This document shows, piece after piece, positions 54,763 to 64,000 of a stretch of DNA of 64,000 bases. The notes under the pieces are model-generated. The model was not told where the DNA came from and searched no databases. It saw nothing but the letters and a program-made list of their open reading frames with translations. Position 1 is the first letter of the stretch, and each line of letters begins with the position of its first letter. The stretch comes from Burkholderia lata (GTDB lineage: Bacteria > Pseudomonadota > Gammaproteobacteria > Burkholderiales > Burkholderiaceae), in NCBI RefSeq assembly GCF_000012945.1, contig NC_007509.1:558001-622000 (forward strand), written 5' to 3'. The translations under genes were made by a program, and so were the position numbers.

Positions 54763-55707
54763 ATGAGCGTCAAAGTTTTCGAGTCCCGGGAAGTGCAGGA
54801 TCTGCTGAAGGCCGCGTCGAACGCGGGCGCGGACAGCGCGAAGGGCGGCAACGCGCGCACGCAGCAGGTCGTGCTGCGGTTGCTGGGCGACCTGTTCAAG
54901 GCGATCGACGATCTCGACATCACGCCCGACGAAGTGTGGGCGGGCGTCAACTACCTGAACAAGCTCGGCCAGGACGGCGAAGCGGCGCTGCTCGCGGCCG
55001 GCCTCGGCCTCGAGAAGTTTCTCGACATCCGGATGGATGCCGCGGACAAGGCGGTCGGCCTCGACGGCGGCACGCCGCGCACGATCGAAGGGCCGCTGTA
55101 TGTGGCCGGCGCACCGGTGCGCGACGGCGTGTCGAAGATCGACCTCGACGCGGATGACGGCGCGGGCCCGCTCGTGATCCACGGCACAGTCACCGGCCTC
55201 GACGGCAAGCCGATCGCGGGCGCGCTGGTCGAATGCTGGCACGCGAACTCGCACGGCTTCTATTCGCACTTCGACCCGACCGGCAAGCAGAGCGATTTCA
55301 ACCTGCGCGGCGCGGTTAAGACGGGCGCGGACGGCAAGTACGAATTCCGCACGCTGATGCCGGTCGGCTACGGCTGCCCGCCGCACGGCGCGACGCAGCA
55401 ACTGCTGAACGGTCTCGGCCGCCACGGCAACCGTCCGGCGCACGTGCACTTCTTCGTCGACAGCAACGACCACCGCAAGCTGACGACGCAGTTCAACATC
55501 GACGGCGATCCGCTGATCTGGGATGACTTCGCGTATGCGACACGCGAGGAGTTGATCCCGCCCGTGGTCGACAAGACCGGCGGCACGGCGCTCGGCATGA
55601 AGGCCGATGCGTACCAGGACATCGAGTTCAACTTTGTCCTGACGCCGCTGGTGCAGGGCAAGGACAACCAGGTCGTCCACCGCCTGCGCGCAGCCGCGAC
55701 GGCGTAA
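54763..55707 (+). CDS. catA: catechol 1,2-dioxygenase
   Basis: A 314-residue intradiol dioxygenase that opens catechol to cis,cis-muconate with non-heme Fe(III). Iron ligands Y167 (SHGFYSHFDP), Y203 (MPVGYGCPP), H227 and H229 (RPAHVHFFV) are all present. An N-terminal helical linker domain (about 10-100) gives the family dimer interface. It lies between catB and the ben genes. Confidence 0.97.
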   Translation: MSVKVFESREVQDLLKAASNAGADSAKGGNARTQQVVLRLLGDLFKAIDDLDITPDEVWAGVNYLNKLGQDGEAALLAAGLGLEKFLDIRMDAADKAVGLDGGTPRTIEGPLYVAGAPVRDGVSKIDLDADDGAGPLVIHGTVTGLDGKPIAGALVECWHANSHGFYSHFDPTGKQSDFNLRGAVKTGADGKYEFRTLMPVGYGCPPHGATQQLLNGLGRHGNRPAHVHFFVDSNDHRKLTTQFNIDGDPLIWDDFAYATREELIPPVVDKTGGTALGMKADAYQDIEFNFVLTPLVQGKDNQVVHRLRAAATA

Positions 55708-55821
55708 CCGCCCGCCGGCGCGGCGCCGATGCGCCGCCGCCGGCCGGGTTTCCGCGAGATTCAACCGATTACCGATGCGAGCGTGCTTGCAGGACGCGGC
55801 ACGCGCATGGGAGGAGCCAAC

Positions 55822-57180
55822 ATGTCCGCCACGATCGACCAAGCCACCGACCTGGACCACCTGCTCGCCACCGCCGTGCAGGACGACAAGGAGGCCGGCG
55901 TATTCCGCTGCCGCCGCGACATCTTCACGAACGCCGAGCTGTACGAGCTCGAGATGAAGCACATCTTCGAGAGCAACTGGGTGTACCTGGCGCACGAAAG
56001 CCAGATCCCGGCGAACAACGATTACTACACGACGTGGATCGGCCGCCAGCCGATCGTGATCACGCGCGACAAGACCGGCGAGCTGCACGCGGTGATCAAT
56101 GCCTGCGCGCACAAGGGCGCGATGCTGTGCCGCCGCAAGCACGGCAACAAGGGCAGCTTCACGTGCCCGTTCCACGGCTGGACCTTCTCGAACACCGGCA
56201 AGCTGCTGAAGGTGAAGGACGAGAAAACGACCGAGTATCCGGTGCAGTTCAACACGCACGGCTCGCACGACCTGAAGAAGGTCGCGCGTTTCGAGAACTA
56301 TCGCGGCTTCCTGTTCGGCAGCCTCAGCGCCGACGTGCTGCCGCTCGAGGAATACCTCGGCGAAGCGCGCGTGATCATCGACCAGATCGTCGACCAGGCG
56401 CCGAACGGGCTCGAAGTGCTGCGCGGCAACTCGTCCTACATCTACGAAGGCAACTGGAAGATGCAGATGGAGAACGGCTGCGACGGCTACCACGTCAGCA
56501 CCGTGCACTGGAACTACGCGGCGACGATGGGCCGCCGCAAGGAAGACGGCACCAAGGCCGTCGATGCGAACAGCTGGAGCAAGTCGGTCGCGGGCGTGTA
56601 CGGCTTCGACAACGGCCACATCCTGCTGTGGACGCAGACGATGAACCCGGAAGTGCGGCCCGTGTACCAGCACCGTGAAGAGATCAAGGCGCGCGTCGGC
56701 GACGTGCAGGCCGACTTCATCGTCAACCAGACCCGCAACCTGTGCGTGTACCCGAACGTGTTCCTGATGGACCAGTTCAGCACGCAGATCCGCGTCGTGC
56801 GGCCGCTCGGCGTCGACAAGACCGAAGTCACGATCTTCTGCTTCGCGCCGAAGGGCGAGAGCGAGACCGATCGCACGATCCGGATCCGCCAGTACGAGGA
56901 TTTCTTCAACGTGACGGGCATGGGCACGGCCGACGATCTCGAGGAGTTCCGCGCATGCCAGGCCGGCTATGCGGGCATCACGGCGATGTGGAACGACCTG
57001 TCGCGCGGCGCGCCGCTGTGGGTCGACGGCCCGGACGAGAACGCGAAGAAGATGGGGCTGAACCCGCGCATTTCCGGCGAGCGCAGCGAGGACGAAGGGC
57101 TGTTCGTGTGCCAGCACGAACACTGGGTGCATGTGATGCGCGATGCGCTGAAGAAGGAACGCGGGGAGGTGGCAGCATGA
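55822..57180 (+). CDS. benA: benzoate 1,2-dioxygenase, large (alpha) subunit
   Basis: A 452-residue Rieske oxygenase alpha subunit. The [2Fe-2S] cluster ligands are C95, H97, C115 and H118 (CAHKGAMLC and CPFHGW). The mononuclear iron site includes H224 and H229 ([10 protein letters not shown]). With BenB and BenC it oxidises benzoate to a cis-diol. The ATG at 55822 has GGAGG upstream, preferred over an in-frame ATG 15 bases earlier. The stop overlaps the benB start by ATGA. Confidence 0.97.
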   Translation: MSATIDQATDLDHLLATAVQDDKEAGVFRCRRDIFTNAELYELEMKHIFESNWVYLAHESQIPANNDYYTTWIGRQPIVITRDKTGELHAVINACAHKGAMLCRRKHGNKGSFTCPFHGWTFSNTGKLLKVKDEKTTEYPVQFNTHGSHDLKKVARFENYRGFLFGSLSADVLPLEEYLGEARVIIDQIVDQAPNGLEVLRGNSSYIYEGNWKMQMENGCDGYHVSTVHWNYAATMGRRKEDGTKAVDANSWSKSVAGVYGFDNGHILLWTQTMNPEVRPVYQHREEIKARVGDVQADFIVNQTRNLCVYPNVFLMDQFSTQIRVVRPLGVDKTEVTIFCFAPKGESETDRTIRIRQYEDFFNVTGMGTADDLEEFRACQAGYAGITAMWNDLSRGAPLWVDGPDENAKKMGLNPRISGERSEDEGLFVCQHEHWVHVMRDALKKERGEVAA

Positions 57181-57665
57181 GCTTCGATTACCGGACTGTC
57201 TGCGCGGCGCTGTATCGCGAAGCGCGCCTGCTCGACGATCGCCAGTGGGACGAGTGGCTGACCTGCTACACGGAGGACGTCACGTACTGGATGCCCGCGT
57301 GGGACGACGACGATCGGCCGACCGAGGATCACCAGAGCCAGATCTCGCTGATGTACTACCCGGACCGCGGCGGCCTCGAGGATCGCGTGTTCCGGATCAA
57401 GACCGAGCGCAGCGGCGCATCGACGCCCGAGCCGCGCACCAGCCACAACGTGACGAACGTCGAGGTGCTGGCCGAACGCGACGGCGAGGTGGACGTGCGC
57501 TACAACTTTCACACGCTGAACCACCGCTACCGCGTGACCGATCATTTCTTCGGCACGATGTTCGTCACGTTGCGCAAGGTGGGTGATGAACTGCTGATCT
57601 CGTACAAGAAGATCGTGCTGAAGAACGACTACATCCGGCAGGTGCTCGACGTCTATCACGTCTGA
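57177..57665 (+). CDS. benB: benzoate 1,2-dioxygenase, small (beta) subunit
   Basis: A 162-residue ring-hydroxylating dioxygenase beta subunit of the cystatin/NTF2-like fold, forming the alpha3beta3 oxygenase with BenA. Segments [20 protein letters not shown] and [12 protein letters not shown] are typical. Coupled to benA by a four-base overlap. Confidence 0.96.
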   Translation: MSFDYRTVCAALYREARLLDDRQWDEWLTCYTEDVTYWMPAWDDDDRPTEDHQSQISLMYYPDRGGLEDRVFRIKTERSGASTPEPRTSHNVTNVEVLAERDGEVDVRYNFHTLNHRYRVTDHFFGTMFVTLRKVGDELLISYKKIVLKNDYIRQVLDVYHV

Positions 57666-57709
57666 CACCGTTGCCTTGTCATGAAAGAACAGGAAGTGGA
57701 GGTGACGCC

Positions 57710-58732
57710 ATGTCCAGCTACAAGATTGCACTGAACTTCGAGGACGGGGTAACCCGCTTCATCGATTGCAAGGCCGGCGAGAAGGTGCTCGATGCAGCCT
57801 TCCGCGCGAAGATCAACCTGCCGATGGATTGCTCCGACGGCGTGTGCGGCACCTGCAAGTGCCGCGCCGAAAGCGGCAGCTACGACCTCGGCGACGATTA
57901 CATCGAAGACGCGCTCACCGAAGACGAAAAGGACGGCGGCCTCGTGCTGACCTGCCAGATGGTGCCGCAAAGCGATTGCGTGATCGCGGTGCCGACGTCG
58001 TCGGTCGCTTGCAAGACGGGCCAGAGCGGGTTCGCCGCCACGGTGACGAAGGTCGAGCAGCACAACGATGCGGCCGTCGTGCTCGAACTCGACGTCGGCG
58101 CGGCCGCGCCCGTCTTCCTGCCGGGCCAGTACGTGAACATCGACGTGCCCGCGAGCGGGCAGCACCGGTCCTACTCGTTCTCGTCGGCGCCGGCCGATGC
58201 GAAGGTCAGCTTCCTGATCAAGAAGATCCCCGGCGGCGTGATGAGCACGTGGCTCGAATCGGCGCAGCCCGGCGACAAGCTGGAACTGCACGGGCCGCTC
58301 GGCAGTTTCTACCTGCGCGACGTGCAGCGGCCGCTGCTGTTCCTCGCGGGCGGCACCGGGCTGGCGCCGTTCCTGTCGATGCTCGAAGTGCTGGCGCGCA
58401 GCGGGTCGCAGCAGAAGGTGCACCTGATCTACGGCGTGACGCGCGATCTCGACCTCGTACTGGTCGAAGCGATCGAAGCCTTCGCGGCGACGCTGCCGAA
58501 CTTCAGCTTCGCGACGGTCGTCGCGGATGCGGCGTCGAGCCATGCGCGCAAGGGCTGGGTCACGCAGCACATCCCGGCCGATGCGCTGAACGACGGCGAC
58601 GTCGACGTATATCTGTGCGGGCCGCCGCCGATGGTCGACGCGGTGCGCAAGTACTTCGACGACGAAGGCGTGAAGCCGAACAGCTTCCACTACGAGAAGT
58701 TCACCCCCAACGTCACGGCAAAGGCGGCGTGA
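57710..58732 (+). CDS. benC: benzoate 1,2-dioxygenase electron-transfer component
   Basis: A 340-residue reductase with an N-terminal plant-type ferredoxin domain (cluster ligands C41, C46, C49 and C82), then an FAD domain (HRSYSFSSAP) and an NAD domain (LAGGTGLAPFLSML). It passes electrons from NADH to the BenAB oxygenase. GGAGGTG precedes the ATG at 57710. Confidence 0.97.
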   Translation: MSSYKIALNFEDGVTRFIDCKAGEKVLDAAFRAKINLPMDCSDGVCGTCKCRAESGSYDLGDDYIEDALTEDEKDGGLVLTCQMVPQSDCVIAVPTSSVACKTGQSGFAATVTKVEQHNDAAVVLELDVGAAAPVFLPGQYVNIDVPASGQHRSYSFSSAPADAKVSFLIKKIPGGVMSTWLESAQPGDKLELHGPLGSFYLRDVQRPLLFLAGGTGLAPFLSMLEVLARSGSQQKVHLIYGVTRDLDLVLVEAIEAFAATLPNFSFATVVADAASSHARKGWVTQHIPADALNDGDVDVYLCGPPPMVDAVRKYFDDEGVKPNSFHYEKFTPNVTAKAA

Positions 58733-58734
58733 TC

Positions 58735-59505
58735 ATGCAACGATTCTCTGGCAAGGTCATCGTCGTCACGGGCGCCGCGCAGGGCATCGGCCGCGGCGTC
58801 GCGCTGCGCGCGGCGGCCGAAGGCGGCAGGGTGCTGTTCGTCGATCGCGCGGATTTCGTCGCCGAGGTCGCGGCCGAAGCGACCGGTGGCGAGACGGCGG
58901 GCTTCGTCGCCGATCTCGAAACGTACGACGGTGCGCATGCGGCGATCGCACACGCGGTGCAGGCATTCGGCGGCATCGACATCCTGATCAACGGCGTCGG
59001 CGGCGCGATTCGCATGCGCCCGTTCGCCGAATTCGAGCCCGCGCAGATCGATGCGGAAATCCGTCGCTCGCTGATGCCGACGCTCTATACGTGCCACGCG
59101 GTGCTGCCGCACCTGCTCGCGCGCGGCGGCGGCACGATCGTCAACATCTCGTCGAACGCGACGCGCGGCATCCGCCGCGTGCCGTACTCGGCGGCGAAAG
59201 GCGGCGTCAATGCGCTGACGGCAGCGCTCGCGATGGAATACGCGGCGCACAACATCCGGGTCGTGGCCACCGCGCCGGGCGGCACCAGTGCGCCGCCGCG
59301 CCGCGTGCCGCGCAATGCGGCCGGCGACAGCGAACGGGAACAGGCATGGATGGGCGAGGCCGTGCGCCAGGTCACGGAATCGACGTTCCTCAAGCGCTAC
59401 GGCAGCCTCGACGAGCAGATCGCGCCGATCCTGTTCCTCGCGTCCGACGAGGCGAGCTACATCACCGGCACGGTGCTGCCGGTCGCGGGCGGCGATACGG
59501 GTTGA
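58735..59505 (+). CDS. benD: benzoate cis-diol dehydrogenase
   Basis: A 256-residue SDR that oxidises and decarboxylates benzoate cis-diol to catechol. The cofactor motif TGAAQGIGRG, NGVGGAIRMRPF in place of NNAG, and catalytic Ser/Tyr/Lys (NISSNATRG, VPYSAAKGG) fit BenD. The gene starts two bases after the benC stop. It supplies catechol to CatA. Confidence 0.95.
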   Translation: MQRFSGKVIVVTGAAQGIGRGVALRAAAEGGRVLFVDRADFVAEVAAEATGGETAGFVADLETYDGAHAAIAHAVQAFGGIDILINGVGGAIRMRPFAEFEPAQIDAEIRRSLMPTLYTCHAVLPHLLARGGGTIVNISSNATRGIRRVPYSAAKGGVNALTAALAMEYAAHNIRVVATAPGGTSAPPRRVPRNAAGDSEREQAWMGEAVRQVTESTFLKRYGSLDEQIAPILFLASDEASYITGTVLPVAGGDTG

Positions 59506-59596
59506 GCGGCGTGCCGTGACGCCGCTTGCACGTGTTCAACGTGTGTTCCTCGACAACCAACCGGCCGGCGCGACGACGCCGGCCGCGGAGCCCCCC

Positions 59597-59995
59597 ATGC
59601 GTGATCGCAAAGCCATCGTTCCGGCGGGAATGGAAGCGGTGTACGAGAAAATCGGCTACGCACCGGGCCTGAAGGTCGGCGATACGCTGTACGTTTCCGG
59701 CCAGATCGGCCGCGACGCGGCGATGCAGCTCGTCGAAGGCCGTGAAGCCCAGATCGTGCAGGCGTTCGACAATTTGAAGCGCGTGCTGGAAGCTGCCGGC
59801 GCTTCGTTCAACGACGTGGTCGACTTGACGACCTTCCACACCGACATGCGCGACCTGCCGCTGTTCATGCAGGTGCGCGACCGCTACCTCGCTGCGCACC
59901 CGAAGCCGGCGTGGACGGCGGTGGGTGCGCACATGCTGGGCGGCGCGCCGGGCTATATCGTCGAGATCAAGGCGGTGGCCGTGTTGCCGGCGTGA
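59597..59995 (+). CDS. RidA/YjgF-family protein
   Basis: A 132-residue protein of the reactive-imine deaminase family, with GDTLYVSGQIGRDA and the C-terminal PGYIVEIKAVAVLP. The arginine in the family centre (IxxxAVxR in canonical RidA) is not clearly conserved, so enamine deaminase activity is uncertain. It lies 91 bases after benD on the same strand and may be in the operon. Confidence 0.85.
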   Translation: MRDRKAIVPAGMEAVYEKIGYAPGLKVGDTLYVSGQIGRDAAMQLVEGREAQIVQAFDNLKRVLEAAGASFNDVVDLTTFHTDMRDLPLFMQVRDRYLAAHPKPAWTAVGAHMLGGAPGYIVEIKAVAVLPA

Positions 59996-60220
59996 TGTAC
60001 GAGGTGCGGGCGCGAGGTGCCGCAGTCCATGCATCGAATCGGCTCGTCGCGTGCTGACATGGCGCGAGAGATTTCGCGACGCAAGACGGAATCCTGACGA
60101 ATGGCTTTCTCGCGACCTTCGACGTGAATCGTCGTGCGGCGGTCAGCGACAAGTCGGGCGAGTTCGTTTATGGTGCGAGGGAACGCAGCGTCGTTTCTTT
60201 CCTTCCGTCGAGAATCCGCG

Positions 60221-61033
60221 ATGAAATGCCTGCCACGCGCCATCTTCGCCGCCCTCGCTTTCACCGTCGCGCAAGCCGCGCTCGCCCAGGTGCCGGGAAC
60301 GGTGCAGCTCGAAGACATGACCTGGACCGAACTGCGCGACAGCATCCGGGCCGGCAAGACCACGATCCTGATTCCGATCGGCGCGACCGAGCAAAGCGGG
60401 CCGTACGTCGCGCTCGGCAAGCACAACGCGCGGGTCAGGGTATTGTCCGAGCGAATCGCGGAAGGGCTTGGCAACGCGATCGTTGCGCCCGTCATTGCCT
60501 ATGTGCCGGAGGGCGGCTATGCGCCGCCGACGTCGCACATGCGCTTCCCGGGCACGATCACCGTGCCTGACGACGTCTTCGAAAAGACCCTCGAATCCGC
60601 GGCCAACAGTTTCCGGGTGCATGGCTTCACGAACATCGTGTTCCTCGGCGACCACGGCGGCTACCAGAACGACATCAAGCAGTCGGTCGCCCGGCTCAAC
60701 AAGTCGTGGGCCGGCACGGGGGCGCGCGCGTTCGTGCCATCCGCGTATTACGGCACCAGTTCCGACGGTTACGACCAGATCCTGCGCGAGCACGGTGTGC
60801 CGGCCGCGGATATCGGCACGCATGCGGGGCTGGCCGACACGTCGCTGCTGCTGGCGGTCGAGCCGCGCATGGTCAGGGTCGACAAGCTGCGCAATGCCGC
60901 GAAGCCCGGCGCCGTCGACGGTGTCTATGGCGGCGATCCGCGTCATGCGAGTGTCGAACTCGGCCGGCTCGGCACCGACGCCATCGTGTCGCGCACTGTC
61001 GACGCAATCAGAAAGGAAATAGCCGGCCGCTGA
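60221..61033 (+). CDS. exported creatininase-family protein with altered metal ligands
   Basis: A 270-residue protein with a Sec signal peptide (about 1-22, ending ALAQ). The fold matches creatininase/MftE amidohydrolases (IPIGATEQSG at 51-60, FLGDHGGYQN at 141-150). The conserved EQHGP is EQSGP here, so the usual histidine is Ser59, and the later Asp is replaced in LGKHN. Of the usual ligands Glu57 and His145 remain. It may bind metal differently or be non-catalytic. The beta-propeller gene follows after 61 bases on the same strand. Confidence 0.82.
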   Translation: MKCLPRAIFAALAFTVAQAALAQVPGTVQLEDMTWTELRDSIRAGKTTILIPIGATEQSGPYVALGKHNARVRVLSERIAEGLGNAIVAPVIAYVPEGGYAPPTSHMRFPGTITVPDDVFEKTLESAANSFRVHGFTNIVFLGDHGGYQNDIKQSVARLNKSWAGTGARAFVPSAYYGTSSDGYDQILREHGVPAADIGTHAGLADTSLLLAVEPRMVRVDKLRNAAKPGAVDGVYGGDPRHASVELGRLGTDAIVSRTVDAIRKEIAGR

Positions 61034-61094
61034 CGCAGCCGCGCCATCGCGCTACCTTTGCCGTCGTTCCATTCAATCGAACAGGGACATCGTC

Positions 61095-62273
61095 ATGCAA
61101 CCGCGCTTTCGCCGTCACATCCGCTTTCCCCGTTCCGCGATCGTCATCGTGGCAGCGCTGGCCGGCTTCGGTGCCCACGGGGCGATCGCGGCGTCCGCTG
61201 TCGCGGCCGTGCCCGGGATGCCGCCCGTCATCCACCCCGACAACCTGTACAGCGAGGCGCAGGCCGGCCGCATGAGCGCGGCGGTAGCGGGCGCGTTGCC
61301 GCGCATCTATGTGCCGAACCTGAGATCGAACGACGTCTACGTGATCGACCCGGCCACGTACAAGGTCGTCGACCGGTTCGCCGTCGGCCGCAGTCCGCAG
61401 CACGTCGTGCCGGCATGGGATCTGCAGACGCTGTGGGTCGCGAACAATGCGGAAGGGCGGACTGACGGCAGCCTGACGCCGATCGACCCGAAGACGGGCA
61501 AGCCCGGCCAGGCAGTGAGCGTCGACGATCCGTACAACATGTATTTCACGCCCGACGGCAAGGACGCGATCGTGGTGGCCGAGGCGCACGCGCGGCTCGA
61601 CTTCCGCGACCCGAAAACGATGGCACTGAAGTCGAGCCTCGACGTGCCGCAATGCAAAGGCATCAACCATGCCGACTTTTCGATCGACGGCCGGTACGCG
61701 CTCTTCACGTGCGAGTTCGGCGGCAAGCTGGCGAAGATCGATTTCGTGAACCGCAAGGTGGTCGGCTACCTCGAACTCGACCGGAAAGGGATGCCGCAGG
61801 ACATCCGCGTATCGCCGGACGGCAAGGTGTTCTATGTCGCCGACATGATGGCGGACGGCGTATACGTCATCGATGGCGACGCCTTCACGAAGATCGGCTT
61901 CATCCCGACCGGCGTCGGGACGCACGGGCTGTACCCAAGCCGCGACGGCACGCAGCTCTATATCGCGAATCGCGGCTCCAATCGCGTCCACGGGCCGCAC
62001 CACGGCAAGGGCAGCGTATCGGTGCTCGATTTCGCGACCCGCAAGGTGGTCGCGACCTGGCCGATTCCCGGCGGCGGCAGCCCCGACATGGGCAACGTCA
62101 GCGCGGACGGCAAGACGTTATGGCTGTCGGGCCGCTTCGATGACGTCGTCTATGCGATCGACACCGCGAGCGGCGCGGTCCGGTTGATTCCCGTCGGCAT
62201 GGAGCCGCACGGCCTGACAGTGTGGCCGCAGCCGGGGCGTTATTCGCTGGGCCATACGGGAAACATGCGGTAG
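61095..62273 (+). CDS. exported YVTN-type beta-propeller protein
   Basis: A 392-residue protein with a signal peptide (about 1-33) followed by six or seven beta-propeller blades of the YVTN type (DVYVIDPATYKVVDRFAVG, GVYVIDGDAFTKIGFIPTG, SVSVLDFATRKVVATWPIPG). Such proteins often sit in the periplasm beside dehydrogenases or cofactor maturation genes. It is next to the creatininase-like gene, and the two may work together, but no partner enzyme is in the window. Confidence 0.85.
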   Translation: MQPRFRRHIRFPRSAIVIVAALAGFGAHGAIAASAVAAVPGMPPVIHPDNLYSEAQAGRMSAAVAGALPRIYVPNLRSNDVYVIDPATYKVVDRFAVGRSPQHVVPAWDLQTLWVANNAEGRTDGSLTPIDPKTGKPGQAVSVDDPYNMYFTPDGKDAIVVAEAHARLDFRDPKTMALKSSLDVPQCKGINHADFSIDGRYALFTCEFGGKLAKIDFVNRKVVGYLELDRKGMPQDIRVSPDGKVFYVADMMADGVYVIDGDAFTKIGFIPTGVGTHGLYPSRDGTQLYIANRGSNRVHGPHHGKGSVSVLDFATRKVVATWPIPGGGSPDMGNVSADGKTLWLSGRFDDVVYAIDTASGAVRLIPVGMEPHGLTVWPQPGRYSLGHTGNMR

Positions 62274-62515
62274 GACGGCGCCCGGTCAGCGCGGACCGGC
62301 ACGGCCGCTCGGCACGCGGGCCACATGGCTCGCCGATGAAACCCGCGCAAGCAACCGCCGTGGCGCAAACCGCGCGCGGTTCGTGCGCCGGTCCGGCCCG
62401 TCGCCGCGCATGGCGGCCGCGGCTGGCGGGCACACGGTGTCACATGAGCGAGACGCAACCGGCGCGCGTGGCCGCCGTCGCGGCGGCCACGTGGCGTCCC
62501 AACCGGAGAAAGCCG

Positions 62516-62998
62516 ATGACCGAACGTCAGTCCCCCGACACGACGCCTCCGCACGCGGAGCCCAGTGCGCATGATGCGCTCGAACATTTGCTCGGCAGCC
62601 TGCACCGGCATGGATTCCTGCATCTGGCGACCGAGGTCGTCAGCGCGAACGCACGGCTGGCCGACACGTTCGTCGACGCGCTCGACAAGCCGGGCATGCA
62701 GAGCGGCATGCAGAATCTCGCGGTGCTGCTGATGGCGCTGTCGCGCATTCCGCCGGAGCAGTTCGGCAAGGCCGTGTTCGCGGCCGCCGACGCGCTGCAC
62801 CACATCGGCGCGTGGCAGCCGGCGCAGCACGCGCATGTCGCACCCGGCGTGCGCGGTGCGTACCGGCTGCTGCACGACGAAGCGCTGTGGGACGCGTTGA
62901 CGCCGTTGCTCGAAGGGTTGAAGGTGTTCGCGCAAGGGCTTGCGCGCGATCCGGAGACGCCCGTTACCGCGCTCGGCGAGAAGACAACGGGTACGTGA
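62516..62998 (+). CDS. DUF1641-family protein
   Basis: A 160-residue helical protein with the DUF1641 pattern (LLGSLHRHGFLHLATEVVSA). In many bacteria this family is linked to formate dehydrogenase genes, but here none is adjacent; the formate dehydrogenase at 9315-10475 is of an unrelated, metal-free class. GGAG lies before the ATG at 62516. Confidence 0.8.
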   Translation: MTERQSPDTTPPHAEPSAHDALEHLLGSLHRHGFLHLATEVVSANARLADTFVDALDKPGMQSGMQNLAVLLMALSRIPPEQFGKAVFAAADALHHIGAWQPAQHAHVAPGVRGAYRLLHDEALWDALTPLLEGLKVFAQGLARDPETPVTALGEKTTGT

Positions 62999-63130
62999 CG
63001 GTGTCCGGTTGCCGACCTGCACGAACGCGAATGGCAGCGGTCGCAGGGGCGGATGGGCAGCCGATCAACGCGTGACGTCGTGCGCTACGACAGGTCGCAC
63101 GCCGTCCAGCGCGTCACTGCGCCTGCCGCA

Positions 63131-63841
63131 TCAATCCCAAGCGTGCTTGCTGAACTGATAGCCCTTGCAGCGGATCGTCTTGATCCGCTTCGGTTCCGTG
63201 ACGTCGTCATGCAGCTTGCGACGCAGCTTCGAGATGCGGCCGTCGATCGAGCGGTCGAAGCCGTCGAACTCGATGCCGCGTAACAGCTGCGTCAGGTCTT
63301 CGCGGCTGACTACTTCACCGGCACGGCAGACGAGCGCCCACAGCAGGTCGAATTCGGTCGACGTCAGGCGCGGCGCGCTACCGTCGGGAAGGTGAACCTT
63401 GCGATCCGCCCGGTCGATCGAGAACTTTCCGAACTGGAATCGAAGTGGCGATACGGGTTCGACGTCGCCCGGGCGCATGCGCATCCGTCGCAGGTGAGCC
63501 TTGATTCGCGCGAGCAGAATGCGCGGCTCGACCGGCTTGTGGAGAAAATCGTCTGCGCCGAATTCCAGGCCGAGCAACTCGTCGAACAGTTCGTCGCGGC
63601 CCGTCATCATGATGACGATGCCGTCGTACCGCATGCGTGCCTCGCGGCAAATCTCGAAGCCGTCCTTGCCCGGCAGGTTGATGTCGAGAAGCACCAGGTC
63701 GGGATGACGCGCGACGATCGTGGCTACGGCATCGGTGCCGTCAAGCAGCGTGTCCACCTCGTACTGATGCATGCGCAGATAGTCTGCGATCAGCGCGGAC
63801 AGTTGGGCGTCGTCTTCGACGAGCAGGATTCGGATGGGCAT
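63131..63841 (-). CDS. OmpR/RstA-type response regulator
   Basis: A 236-residue regulator. The receiver domain has D10, D11, phospho-acceptor D53 (LVLLDINLPGKDG) and K102 (FLHKPVEPR). The C-terminal winged helix shows LTSTEFDLLWALVCRAGEVV and the recognition-helix region RSIDGRISKLRRKL. The pattern is closest to RstA. No cognate kinase is visible within the window; it would lie either side. The ATG at 63841 fits the family length. Confidence 0.95.
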   Translation of the reverse strand: MPIRILLVEDDAQLSALIADYLRMHQYEVDTLLDGTDAVATIVARHPDLVLLDINLPGKDGFEICREARMRYDGIVIMMTGRDELFDELLGLEFGADDFLHKPVEPRILLARIKAHLRRMRMRPGDVEPVSPLRFQFGKFSIDRADRKVHLPDGSAPRLTSTEFDLLWALVCRAGEVVSREDLTQLLRGIEFDGFDRSIDGRISKLRRKLHDDVTEPKRIKTIRCKGYQFSKHAWD

Positions 63842-64000
63842 CGCTGAACGAGGGGGTAAAACGGGAAAATGGCGAGCGGTTAGGCCCAGTCCGAATGCGT
63901 GGTAGCCAAGGCGACGCGGATGATACTGCGAAACATTCCGGTGGAATGTGGCGAAATATGCACCGCCCGTTGAACCTGGGGGCACGGAAATCCTTGTCGT

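Noticed and set aside
55711..55745. Imperfect GC-rich hairpin between catA and benA as a terminator
   Set aside because: Stem has mismatches and no T-tract, and the gene order implies read-through from catA into benA.

Overview
The window is a GC-rich, gene-dense piece of a Burkholderia genome, most likely from the Burkholderia cepacia complex and probably a secondary replicon. Evidence for this is the catB-catA-benABCD gene order, a formate dehydrogenase with the glutamine seen in the B. stabilis enzyme, DUF3022-type small proteins, and very GC-rich third codon positions. No rRNA, tRNA, CRISPR array, insertion sequence or origin was found.

Positions 1-5.2 kb (minus strand) carry a partial Clp/Hsp100 unfoldase with an N-terminal zinc finger. 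Next comes an encapsulin nanocompartment locus: a DyP-type peroxidase ending in an encapsulin-targeting peptide, the encapsulin shell protein, and a small helical protein. Positions 5.5-14.2 kb hold small stress-type proteins (PsiE-like, DUF1269), a MocR-type regulator, a formate dehydrogenase predicted to use NADP+, a Rieske/FAD oxidoreductase and a MarC-type membrane protein. Positions 14.6-24.5 kb form a signalling and stress block: a sigma-54 response regulator and hybrid kinase pair, a CBS-domain protein, a second-copy-type rpoN behind its own apparent sigma-54 promoter, and many small proteins (DUF3008, DUF1328, DUF3022, DUF1488). Among these lie remnants of an Na+/H+ antiporter and a DJ-1/PfpI protein.

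A Fic protein with operator-like repeats in AT-richer DNA (24.6-26.4 kb) separates this block from a seven-gene alpha-glucan/trehalose operon (26.5-44.5 kb, minus strand): glgE, treS-maltokinase fusion, glgB, glgX, treZ, malQ, treY. Nearly all its genes overlap by four bases. It joins the TreY/TreZ route (glucan to trehalose), the TreS/maltokinase/GlgE/GlgB route (trehalose to branched glucan) and recycling by GlgX and MalQ.

Positions 44.6-52.9 kb are ordinary accessory genes: a HAD phosphatase, an MFS exporter, a divergent SDR/LysR pair, a LuxR regulator and an amidase with an in-frame hexanucleotide repeat. Positions 53.4-59.5 kb are a benzoate-to-muconolactone operon (catB, catA, benA, benB, benC, benD) behind a LysR-type operator with the ATAC-N7-GTAT core. 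The window closes with a RidA protein, an exported creatininase-like protein lacking usual metal ligands, an exported beta-propeller, a DUF1641 protein and an OmpR-type response regulator.
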